IMG/VR virus record: IMGVR_UViG_3300022602_000286
Coordinates: 1 to 31,959 of that record
Direction: 5' to 3' (one strand)
Source: a virus
Length of the DNA: 31,959 bases
In this document: piece after piece, positions 20,270 through 27,627 of the stretch
Layout: every line of letters begins with the position of its first letter
Position numbering within the stretch: the stretch's first letter is position 1
Notes under the pieces: model-generated
Databases searched by the model: none
Told to the model about the DNA's origin: nothing
The model's input: only the letters and a program-made list of their open reading frames with translations
Program-made: the position numbers and the translations under genes

Positions 20270-21739
20270 TTATTTTTGCCAGTCCGTTTTTTCTAGTGTA
20301 AACGGATATTTGGCATCCTTGTAAAATTTCTTCCTCGCTGTGAGGTGACGCTTGGCAAATTTACAAGTTGAAGTTATGTCCCAGATCTGTACAAAGTCTT
20401 TATCTTCCGCTTTTCTAATTCCTCTGCCAATACTTTGTATAACTCTAACAAAGCTCTTTCCAGGCTCCAAAAGTACTAGATTAAAAATACGAGGGATATT
20501 AATACCAACAGCGGCTACACCATAAGTTGCCACAGTAACTTTATTATCCATTGTTGCATGATCTTTGTATTCTTCTTTACGATCTTTTCCCTTAACTTCA
20601 CCTGATATAAATGTTGCGCCTTCGATCATTTCTGTTAATAATTTGCCTGTGTCTATTCTATTCACTAAGATTAGTGTGTTGCCTGAGTCAGATATGCCTT
20701 TTACAAGACGACTAAAATATGCCATTCTGTCTTTGTTAGTGACAAGATATTTTAGTTCTTCTTGATATGTCTTAAATTCTAGTAAATCAATTAGTTGTAC
20801 TACATTGACATGTAGATTGCTTAGTACACCCATTTCTTGTAATTCATATGCTTTGATTCCGCCTACTACTGGTCCAATGCTAGCAAAAATAGGCTCCGAT
20901 TCAAACGCATCTTTAGGAACTGTGCCGGTTAATCCCCACCGTATAGGTGCATTACATAAATTTTGTGTGAGCAGATTTTTAAGTACCTCTGCTTTGGCCA
21001 TGTGTACTTCGTCTACTATAACTGTCTTAACCCCGTCAAGAAATTCAGCTAGAGTTAAAGCAACGTCTTCGCTCCAATTTTTACTTTTTTTATCTAAAAT
21101 ATTCAAACTTTGCCAAGTACAAATAGTATGAGTGTTGTTTAGATCTTTTCTGTCGCCATAATAAACGCCAACATCTAATCCAACATTGACAAAGTCTTCT
21201 TCTGTTTGTGTTACTAGATCTTTGTTTGGAACAATAACAATAGTACGGCCATATTTTTCAGCCGAATGACTTAAAGTTGCTGTCATAATTGTCTTGCCAG
21301 CACCTGTTGCTACTTCTTGTAGGCTTTGGGTATTTGTGAAAAATCTATTGACTACTTCTACTTGATCTTCGCGTAATACGATAGGTTGGCCTGCAAATCT
21401 ATGCCCGTCTGGCCATACTTTACCTTGGTCAGCCCAGTAGTGTGTTGTTATAGGATTGAACTCAATTTTACTGGTTGTACGCAAATCATCTAATTCATCC
21501 ACATCAATGTCCATGTCGGACAGTATTTGCAAACAACGTTCCAATTGACTTAGATAACCATTGCCCCCAAGGCCGAACATTGACACCTTACCGTCCCAAC
21601 GTCCTAATTTATAAGCCGGGCGATATCGTGCCGTTGGATCTTCATACTTAAATGTATTAGCCAGTTTTTTACGAGCTTCTAAATTTAAGCCTTCAAATTT
21701 AATATTAACTTCGTCTCGAATTACTAATTTTACAGTCAA
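20270..21739 (-). CDS. uvsW: DNA/RNA helicase UvsW
   Basis: A 489-residue SF2 helicase like T4 UvsW, which remodels replication forks and R-loops and helps switch off origin replication. The N-terminal domain has RYRPAYKLGRWDGKVSMF at about 38-55. Motif I is ATGAGKT (144-150), motif II is DEVH (243-246), motif III is GLTGT (269-273), and motif VI is VIQSIGRGIRK near 440-450. Length is close to T4 (503). The start is a TTG: it overlaps the upstream stop as TTGA, has AGAGG 9 nt upstream, and the family N-terminus (MxVK, then a strand) begins exactly here. There is no in-frame ATG that would keep this domain. Confidence 0.95.
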   Translation of the reverse strand: MTVKLVIRDEVNIKFEGLNLEARKKLANTFKYEDPTARYRPAYKLGRWDGKVSMFGLGGNGYLSQLERCLQILSDMDIDVDELDDLRTTSKIEFNPITTHYWADQGKVWPDGHRFAGQPIVLREDQVEVVNRFFTNTQSLQEVATGAGKTIMTATLSHSAEKYGRTIVIVPNKDLVTQTEEDFVNVGLDVGVYYGDRKDLNNTHTICTWQSLNILDKKSKNWSEDVALTLAEFLDGVKTVIVDEVHMAKAEVLKNLLTQNLCNAPIRWGLTGTVPKDAFESEPIFASIGPVVGGIKAYELQEMGVLSNLHVNVVQLIDLLEFKTYQEELKYLVTNKDRMAYFSRLVKGISDSGNTLILVNRIDTGKLLTEMIEGATFISGEVKGKDRKEEYKDHATMDNKVTVATYGVAAVGINIPRIFNLVLLEPGKSFVRVIQSIGRGIRKAEDKDFVQIWDITSTCKFAKRHLTARKKFYKDAKYPFTLEKTDWQK

Positions 21740-22929
21740 GATTTAATCCTCTTATCATCCAATGGAGGTTCATCGGACCACTCTAAGATACAATCACAAT
21801 TATTAGAGTATACAGCAGTCTTACCATGTCTCATACCCATACGGCTATCTAGTGCAATCACGCTCATAGGACGCCATGCATTTTTTAAGAAAAATTTTGG
21901 TAATTTTCCACTTTGTACACAAGCTATTTTTGTTGTGTTATCTAACAAATAATTATATTTTTTTTCTGCAATAAACTGATTAAATTTTTTACCATGCTCG
22001 TCATTGGGTAATCTAAAATAAACTCCCACGTGATCTTCAATTTTATTTTGTTCTAGTGATTCCGATAAAATTCTTAGATTTTCAAGATATTTATTATTGA
22101 TCAATGTATCAAATACCACTAGTATAGGTAATCGTTTTAACTGTATTAAACTAGAAATTATTTCAGATAACGAGTGTTGATTTTTATCAACCCATACTTT
22201 AGTTGCTGGTCGATTGGCAATATATTCAGTTAGGTTTTCTCCAGGATTCTTTGGAGTATCAACAAAATACTGATATCTTATACTCCTATCGTTGATTATA
22301 TTTTGATCGATATTTGTTGTGAGACCAAGATCGTCAGTTATACATTTTTGAAAGTTAGAATTAGTTATAGTCGTTAATTTGAACTGGTTAACAAAATCTT
22401 CTCGCTTCCACGTTTTTATAATCTCGTAATGACTTTTTATTTTTTCATCAATATCAAAATTATAAGGAGATAATGTTTCGACTAATAATTCTATATTTTT
22501 TTCAGTCAAATCTGCTGTATAACGTTTAGTATGAGGTGTTGCCAAAACATTATCTCCTTTTTTCATTAGGCCATTTAATATTTGTCTAATTTCTGAATTA
22601 AATGTAGATTCGATAACAATTACTATTTCATCTTCTTGATTTTTTCCTAGATAAAGTTTATGAATTTGTACTATCTCTCGAAAATTCCGAGACCAAGTTG
22701 GGTTCAACAATACATTTTCAATATCTTCAGAAAATTTTGATAATTTTTTAGAATTTTCTTTAAGTATTTTAATCAAAAGTTTACTTTGATTTTCAGTGAT
22801 AAAAATTTTATCAACAATGGATGATGCAAGGTTTCTTAATACCTTACTATCTCTTGATGTTAATTGTGATTCTATGGAAGGATCGGTAAAATTAACAATT
22901 TTCAGTAATAAATTATCAACAGTAGTCAT
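21736..22929 (-). CDS. Unknown protein upstream of uvsW (397 aa)
   Basis: The ATG at 22929 (MTTVDNLLLKIVNFTDPSIE) is taken as start. A TTG at 22965 overlapping the previous stop as TTGA would add 12 residues and is possible. Base composition is more AT-rich than its neighbours. The N-terminal 200 residues are Lys/Asn/Ile-rich and helical. The C-terminal part has alternating strands and helices, including RLPILVVFDTL, ENLRILSESLEQ and VGVYFRLPNDEHGKKFNQF. It ends with a distinctive NAWRPMSVIALDSRMGMRHG, then a CDC-containing NNCDCILEWSDEPPLDD. I recognise no family. Its position between recombination genes suggests a role there. Confidence 0.7.
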   Translation of the reverse strand: MTTVDNLLLKIVNFTDPSIESQLTSRDSKVLRNLASSIVDKIFITENQSKLLIKILKENSKKLSKFSEDIENVLLNPTWSRNFREIVQIHKLYLGKNQEDEIVIVIESTFNSEIRQILNGLMKKGDNVLATPHTKRYTADLTEKNIELLVETLSPYNFDIDEKIKSHYEIIKTWKREDFVNQFKLTTITNSNFQKCITDDLGLTTNIDQNIINDRSIRYQYFVDTPKNPGENLTEYIANRPATKVWVDKNQHSLSEIISSLIQLKRLPILVVFDTLINNKYLENLRILSESLEQNKIEDHVGVYFRLPNDEHGKKFNQFIAEKKYNYLLDNTTKIACVQSGKLPKFFLKNAWRPMSVIALDSRMGMRHGKTAVYSNNCDCILEWSDEPPLDDKRIKS

Positions 22930-22961
22930 ATAATATATGTTAACAGATACTAACTTAAAAG

Positions 22962-23837
22962 TCAACTATTAATAATATTTTTATTGACCAAATGTTTCAA
23001 AATTATTTCTGTCCATATCTTGGCCGACTCAGGGCCTGGATGTTTTGTTTGTGTCCATGCTTGTTTTTGACCCACAGCATCGAGCATTGAGCAAAAGACA
23101 CCTAATTTTTGATCGTATGAATGGCTAAATCCTAACGGAATTTTAACACCAGCTATCATATATTGAATTTTTAAGTCAACCCAATTTATCCAATGATCCC
23201 AGTCAACAAAATTTAAGAAAAGTTCTCTGTGGTACTGATCTACATCTTTTAATGGAAATCCTATGCTGTTCCAAAATACAAAATCTATGTTATTTGCTTT
23301 GAAATAGTTTTGAAGCATCAGAATATTTTTAATATGTTCTTTGAACCAATATGAATCATTGAATTGTTTAACATATTCATCTGCTAGTGATTTGTATTTT
23401 TGTTGTACATCTGAATCGTTACCATTCATCGTATAAAGATTCAAATGAAACCACATTTTTTTGAGATTTTCTATGTTGTCGTCTTTAGAAAAATCTTGAT
23501 CTGGTATAGCCCAGTCATTGGGAACCATAATCCTACAAGGATCTGTCCAACCTATACAAGCTACATAGTTGGATCTTTCTTCATAAGGTATTTTATTAAA
23601 AAACTCAATAGTTGAAAAAGTAATTAAATCATTTGTTGCACCATACCGTGCAATATTATAAACATTTTCAAAAATTTTTGTCTTTTCAATGATACCTGAA
23701 ATATTAAATTGCTTTAATACATTTAGATAATCTGTATTATTTTTATCGTACAGAGGTAGCTTGCTATAAGGCCATACTAAGTCGTCGCCGTGTACAAAAC
23801 TACATCCATTCAAAAATAATTGTTTAGATACTTGCAT
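22962..23837 (-). CDS. SGNH-hydrolase-like protein (291 aa)
   Basis: The start is ATG 23837 (MQVSKQLFLNGCSFVHGDDL). The in-frame TTG five codons earlier lies inside the previous gene. GCSF near the N-terminus, with S13 after a beta strand, matches block I of SGNH/GDSL-like phage proteins (I think of the DUF6071 group). NSIGF (after FVFW) could supply a later block. The C-terminal HSYDQKLG and KHPGPESAKIW resemble the DxxHP-type block with the catalytic His. Esterase activity on a cell-surface or virion glycan is possible but unproven. AT-rich like its neighbour at 21736, which suggests a shared acquisition. Confidence 0.6.
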   Translation of the reverse strand: MQVSKQLFLNGCSFVHGDDLVWPYSKLPLYDKNNTDYLNVLKQFNISGIIEKTKIFENVYNIARYGATNDLITFSTIEFFNKIPYEERSNYVACIGWTDPCRIMVPNDWAIPDQDFSKDDNIENLKKMWFHLNLYTMNGNDSDVQQKYKSLADEYVKQFNDSYWFKEHIKNILMLQNYFKANNIDFVFWNSIGFPLKDVDQYHRELFLNFVDWDHWINWVDLKIQYMIAGVKIPLGFSHSYDQKLGVFCSMLDAVGQKQAWTQTKHPGPESAKIWTEIILKHLVNKNIINS

Positions 23838-24279
23838 CTTCCATACCAGCAATTCGTAATTTTACTATGTTAGTAATTTGCCACTGTTTCTGGTCAAGAC
23901 CTTTTGTAATACCTAGCCACTTGTTGCGTAGTAAAGCAAATTCATTGATAATTTTTTCCATATCAATTACATCTGCTTCACCTTCGCAAAAACGTTCGCA
24001 ATCACGACTGCTTAGAGAACGTTGGTAATTTTCTAGATATTTTCGAAAAAACTGACTTTTAAGTCTACGAAGTTCAATATTAAGGTATTCCAATATTGCT
24101 TCAATTTCTTGTAATTGAGAGAATCTATGTTCTACTATTCCCGGTAATGCCGCACTAGCCTTTTCCACATTTCCATACAGTTTGACCTCTTTGCGGGCTT
24201 CTGCTAGTTCTGATTCAAAGTGTAGTACAGCATCAGGAATATTGCTGATGTCTCTTGCAATATCGGTATACCAACCCAT
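23824..24279 (-). CDS. Putative UvsY-like recombination mediator (151 aa)
   Basis: A 151-residue helical protein starting MGWYTDIARDISNIPDAVLH. It has a long coiled coil with FSQLQEIEAILEYLNIELRR, then FRKYLENYQRSLSS, and the C-terminal LLRNKWLGITKGLDQKQWQI, then TNIVKLRIAGMED. T4 UvsY (137 residues) loads UvsX onto gp32-coated DNA, and its C-terminal helices read similarly (ALDAIKSRGFAIKHIQDMR). Size, fold pattern and the position two genes after uvsX fit UvsY, but identity is low and I have not aligned it. An unrelated helical protein remains possible. Confidence 0.45.
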   Translation of the reverse strand: MGWYTDIARDISNIPDAVLHFESELAEARKEVKLYGNVEKASAALPGIVEHRFSQLQEIEAILEYLNIELRRLKSQFFRKYLENYQRSLSSRDCERFCEGEADVIDMEKIINEFALLRNKWLGITKGLDQKQWQITNIVKLRIAGMEDASI

Positions 24280-24524
24280 TAATATTCCTCTTCTTCGTCG
24301 TTGTAATTGTCGTCTTCTTCTTCCTCGATATCTTCGTCGAGGTAATATTCTATAGCAGAATCTAGTACACTGTCAATACCAGATGCACCTTGCATTATAC
24401 GATCACTAGTACCAAAGTCTGCTAATAGATCAACATAACGTTCAGCTACGCTGTCAATAACTTTCTTATCAATGTAGTCTGCAAATAGCAACCAGATATC
24501 ACCAATTTGTGTTTCATTCAACAT
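24279..24524 (-). CDS. Small acidic conserved protein (81 aa)
   Basis: The ATG at 24524 (MLNETQIGDIWLLFADYIDK) follows AGGAG by about 10 nt. The extended TTG start at 24542 is not needed. It ends in an almost purely acidic tail (DEDIEEEEDDNYNDEEEE). The N-terminal half is helical with the recognisable AERYVDLLADFG. The gene overlaps the 3' end of uvsX by 11 nt and abuts the UvsY-like gene. The acidic tail may mimic DNA or bind a basic partner in the recombination complex. I recall such a protein next to uvsX in marine T4-like phages. Confidence 0.7.
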   Translation of the reverse strand: MLNETQIGDIWLLFADYIDKKVIDSVAERYVDLLADFGTSDRIMQGASGIDSVLDSAIEYYLDEDIEEEEDDNYNDEEEEY

Positions 24525-25569
24525 TTTCTTCTGTCTCCTCAAGAACGGTTGTTGTGATAGGTTTAATGTGATAATTTTTCATTATCATATCTAATTTATC
24601 ATCTTTCCATTCTTTTCGGTACAATAATGTTTCCTCGCCAGTCTCAGGATCGACATATTTTAGTCTGTTGCCTTGTTGAACAAGTATGCCTTGCTTCTCA
24701 AGCATATCAACCATACCGCTGTAAGGATTCATACCTGTTTCATATGGAATCTTAATTTGTACAGTTTCAAAAGGTTTACTGTAACGAGTTTTCATAATCT
24801 TACATGATGCACGAATACCCATTACATCTGATACCTTGTTGCCGTCTTCGTCTTCTTTCAACTTTAATTTTTTCATAGCAACTACAATTGAACTTGCGTA
24901 AACAAAGCCCTGCCCGCCACTGATCTTGTCATCTGGATCGAACATATCTTGACTAGCGTATGTATGGTTAGTACATACCATTCCAACATTATAGGATCCA
25001 AACATATTAACACAATTACGCACTAGAGCTGTAAGTGCTTTAGGTTTACGACCCATATCGCCTTTCAAGTCTCCCGCTTCAAACTGGTTAATATCGGTAG
25101 GGGTAAGCAACATACCCAATGAGTCTATGACAAATAAGACTTTAGGACGTTCTGTCATTGTTTTGTATTCTGACATAAATTCATGAATAGTTTTAGCTAC
25201 ATCATCGATCATTGCCATGTTTAATTTTAGCAATTTGTCTTCGCTAGTATCTACGCCAAGATCTTTCAACCATTTTTCATCTAACGCATTTTCGGTATCT
25301 ACAAGAATAACATAAATTCCTTGTTGTTGTGCGTTGCGCACTAGATTGCCCGAACAGATAAAACTTTTACCTGCGCCGGATTCGCCAGCAAACACTGTAA
25401 CTTTTCCTAATGGGATACCTTTGTGGAAATCTCCGCTGATTAGATAGTTAAGCGTATAGTTGCCTGTACTAATCCAATCTGTAGGATCGTTAAATCCTAC
25501 ACCTAGACCATCAATACTTTTAGTCAAGGTCTTTCTAAATTTCGATAAATCGAAGGCTTTTGTGGCCAT
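24514..25569 (-). CDS. uvsX: RecA-like recombinase UvsX
   Basis: A 351-residue strand-exchange protein that forms filaments on gp32-coated single strands. Walker A is GESGAGKS (62-69), the catalytic Glu region is VDTENALDEKW (90-100), and Walker B is KVLFVIDSLGML (143-154). The L2 region lies in SGGQGFVYASSIVV, preceded by NHTYASQDMFDPDDKI. Size is near T4 UvsX (391), but the C-terminal tail is shorter. AGGAG sits 9 nt from the ATG. A terminator-like hairpin separates it from gp32, so it is made either from read-through or at a lower level. Confidence 0.95.
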   Translation of the reverse strand: MATKAFDLSKFRKTLTKSIDGLGVGFNDPTDWISTGNYTLNYLISGDFHKGIPLGKVTVFAGESGAGKSFICSGNLVRNAQQQGIYVILVDTENALDEKWLKDLGVDTSEDKLLKLNMAMIDDVAKTIHEFMSEYKTMTERPKVLFVIDSLGMLLTPTDINQFEAGDLKGDMGRKPKALTALVRNCVNMFGSYNVGMVCTNHTYASQDMFDPDDKISGGQGFVYASSIVVAMKKLKLKEDEDGNKVSDVMGIRASCKIMKTRYSKPFETVQIKIPYETGMNPYSGMVDMLEKQGILVQQGNRLKYVDPETGEETLLYRKEWKDDKLDMIMKNYHIKPITTTVLEETEENVE

Positions 25570-25585
25570 AAGTTAATTCTCCTAA

Positions 25586-25626
25586 ATAGAAAACTAGGGC
25601 GTATGACTAAGTCACATTGGCCCTAG
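25586..25626 (-). terminator. Terminator-like hairpin between gp32 and uvsX
   Basis: CTAGGGC (25594-25600) pairs perfectly with GCCCTAG (25620-25626), with an inner TGAC/GTCA stem in the loop. On the minus strand it is followed by TTTTCTAT. It could partly stop transcripts from gp32, which is needed in greater amount than UvsX. Confidence 0.75.
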
Positions 25627-25632
25627 CCGTGT

Positions 25633-26625
25633 TTATTGTTTTTGACGATTGCGAATCATTGCCAAAATGTCTTGGGCACGACTATCACCGCCTGCACCTG
25701 TTGCATCAGCTTTGGCAGTAGTTGCTGGCGCTGATTTAGATACTGGTGCTGGTGTTTCGTCTTCGAAATCCTCATCTACTGCCGGAGCAGAAGCTTTAGG
25801 AGTTTGCTTTACAGGATCGCCAGTATTTTGGCTCATACCTGCTGGTTTGAAATATTGTCCCCAACGTTCCATATCATATGGCTCGCCGTCTACTGAAGCT
25901 TCAAACATTTCTTTCATAACTTTCAATTCAACTTCACCTGGTTTCTTAGGCAAAAAGTCTGACAAGTTATATAAGCCATTAGCTTTGATAGCTTCGTTTT
26001 CTGCATCGCTTAGTGGACGCTCACGACGTGCCCAACTTGAAGTTGAGTAGTCGGCATAACCGCCTTTTGATGTTTTCTTCATGCGATAGTCCAAACCATG
26101 TACATAGTCTGTTGGCAAATCTTCCAACTCTGGGTCAACAAGTGCCGCACGAATTGATTGGAAAATCTGTGGACCGATAATGAAACGACGGATTGGATTT
26201 TCTGGTTGCTCTTCAGCTTTTTCACCAAGTCCGTCTTCAACAACGAAACCTTGGAAAATATAGCTACGCTTCTTCCAGTATTTACGACCCATATCTTCTA
26301 ATGCTGGGTCTTTGAACCAACCGCGAACTTCAGCCAAGATTGGACATGTGTCGCCATACATTTCTACGCATGGTACTTGTACTGTAACGGGTTTGCTTTC
26401 TGATTCACCTTTGATTCCAGCGAATGGCAATTTGATCATTGCACGTTCTACCCAGAAAAAAGTGTTGTCGGTGTTACCATCTGGTAAAAATCTAAGTGTA
26501 GATTCGCCACCTTCTTTAAGATTCCAGAACGGGTAAATTGATTTGTCACCGCCTGAACGATTGTTGTCTGAACCTTTTTGTTCAGATGCTTTTAGTTTTG
26601 CTCTAATTTCAGCTAAAGTTGCCAT
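25633..26625 (-). CDS. 32: Single-stranded DNA-binding protein gp32
   Basis: A 330-residue gp32-type SSB. The N-terminal cooperativity segment is MATLAEIRAKLKASE, and the core has IYPFWNLKEGGESTLRFLPD near 30-49, ALEDMGRKYWKKRSYIFQGF and NPIRRFIIGPQIF. A flexible Ala/Pro/acidic linker (about 270-315) leads to a C-terminal RAQDILAMIRNRQKQ. T4 gp32 binds zinc with one His and three Cys. Here only C86 and C94 are present, with no His before them, so the zinc site is probably lost. AGGAG is spaced well before the ATG. The gene is preceded by four tandem hairpins that may regulate it. Confidence 0.93.
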   Translation of the reverse strand: MATLAEIRAKLKASEQKGSDNNRSGGDKSIYPFWNLKEGGESTLRFLPDGNTDNTFFWVERAMIKLPFAGIKGESESKPVTVQVPCVEMYGDTCPILAEVRGWFKDPALEDMGRKYWKKRSYIFQGFVVEDGLGEKAEEQPENPIRRFIIGPQIFQSIRAALVDPELEDLPTDYVHGLDYRMKKTSKGGYADYSTSSWARRERPLSDAENEAIKANGLYNLSDFLPKKPGEVELKVMKEMFEASVDGEPYDMERWGQYFKPAGMSQNTGDPVKQTPKASAPAVDEDFEDETPAPVSKSAPATTAKADATGAGGDSRAQDILAMIRNRQKQ

Positions 26626-26673
26626 AATATTCTCCTATTGTTAGCCTTTATGTGCTTTTGTTTGCCTAATATC

Positions 26674-26774
26674 TCTTTAAGATCTACTTAAAGAAAAAGC
26701 GCATACATGTTATTGTATACGCTTTTATTTAGCATTGCAAGAGAAATCTTGCCTGAAATGTGAGTATTTTACTC
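26674..26774 (-). promoter_or_regulatory. Four tandem hairpins upstream of gp32
   Basis: Within 101 bp there are perfect or near-perfect stems at 26674-26694 (8 bp), 26696-26725 (11 bp, one G-U), 26737-26752 (6 bp, loop GAAA or TTTC) and 26762-26774 (5 bp). The 11-bp one is followed by T-rich sequence on both strands and can act as a terminator for the gene at 26779. The one nearest gp32 lies about 49 nt before its ATG. In T4 a structured leader controls gp32 translation; a similar role here is inferred. Confidence 0.65.
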
Positions 26775-26778
26775 GTTA

Positions 26779-27627
26779 TTAACGATGATGTACCAAACTA
26801 ATTAGTCTTGCCAAATCGTCATATTGTACTGACTCTGCTGTCATTGTGCCTGGTTGTCCTGGTCGAACTCCTGGTTGTCTAGGTGCCGCCGCAGGTGCCG
26901 CCGCAATTGGTGCTGTGTCCTTTGCATACTGAGCTTGTAGAGCGGCTGATGGTTTACCTGCCATGTCCATAGCCAACTCTTGTGCCGTTTGTGCAGGCAT
27001 TTGTGCAGGAGCTGCCGCTGGTGCTGCCGCTGGTGCTGCCGCTGGTGCTGCCGCTGGTTGGGTACCTGCTGGTGCTCCTGCCGCAATAGCCGCTTTGTTA
27101 GCATCGGCAAACGATTTGCCTCCCAATGATGCTGCCGGTGTAGGTGCCGCTGGTGCTGCCGGTGCCGCTGATGTTACACCTTTGGCTTTCATGGCCGCTT
27201 GTGTTTTAGGACCAGCAATACCGTCTGGTGTTAGACCGTTGGCTTTTTGGAACGCCATAATTTCTTGTGGAGTTTTCAATGTTGTGCCTGATGGTGAGCC
27301 AGCGCCACTGCCTGTAACTGCTTGAGCTAGTTTGGCTGGATCGGTATTTTGCCAACCTTGTTTGGCACCTTGAGCAACTTGTCCAGCCGCATTAGCAATC
27401 GCCCCAGTAGCCTTATCAACTAACTGGCCAGCATTATTGTAAATGTACTTGCCAAGTTCTGCGCCGGCACGTGCAGGCATAGCTAAGGCTCCACCAGCAG
27501 TTCCAATCGCTTGACCAATTGTGTCAAATACACCTTCATCGGCCTGTTGCTCCGACTCTATTATTGCAATATGTTCTCTTAAACGAGAGACACGATTTAG
27601 TAATTGTGATTCATTTATTTTCTTCAT
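26779..27627 (-). CDS. Ala/Pro-rich late protein with peptidoglycan-binding-like repeat (282 aa)
   Basis: It begins MKKINESQLLNRVSRLREHI. The middle includes a Gly/Ala hydrophobic region (AIGTAGGALAMPARAGAELG). A repeat at about 122-150, EIMAFQKANGLTPDGIAGPK, then TQAAMKAKG, matches the PG_binding_1 fold that attaches phage and bacterial proteins to cell-wall peptidoglycan. Long Ala/Pro linkers follow, including four PAAA units. The C-terminus DDLARLISLVHHR belongs to the motif shared with the proteins at 1521 and 27624. Probably virion-associated and used at entry; no lytic catalytic domain is seen. The start overlaps the upstream stop as ATGA. Confidence 0.8.
   Translation of the reverse strand: MKKINESQLLNRVSRLREHIAIIESEQQADEGVFDTIGQAIGTAGGALAMPARAGAELGKYIYNNAGQLVDKATGAIANAAGQVAQGAKQGWQNTDPAKLAQAVTGSGAGSPSGTTLKTPQEIMAFQKANGLTPDGIAGPKTQAAMKAKGVTSAAPAAPAAPTPAASLGGKSFADANKAAIAAGAPAGTQPAAAPAAAPAAAPAAAPAQMPAQTAQELAMDMAGKPSAALQAQYAKDTAPIAAAPAAAPRQPGVRPGQPGTMTAESVQYDDLARLISLVHHR
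27011..27058. repeat. Four exact 12-bp tandem repeats
   Basis: The unit GCTGCCGCTGGT occurs four times without change, coding PAAA repeats in the linker of the gene at 26779. Exact identity implies recent expansion or ongoing slippage. Confidence 0.9.

Noticed and set aside
22088-22095. AATAAATA late-promoter core on the minus strand
   Set aside because: It lies in the middle of the 397-residue coding region with no start codon or gene boundary downstream; expected by chance in AT-rich DNA.
26963-27325. 120-residue plus-strand ORF rich in Ala and Gly
   Set aside because: It is the shadow of the Ala/Pro codons of the minus-strand gene; no ribosome-binding site and only low-complexity sequence.
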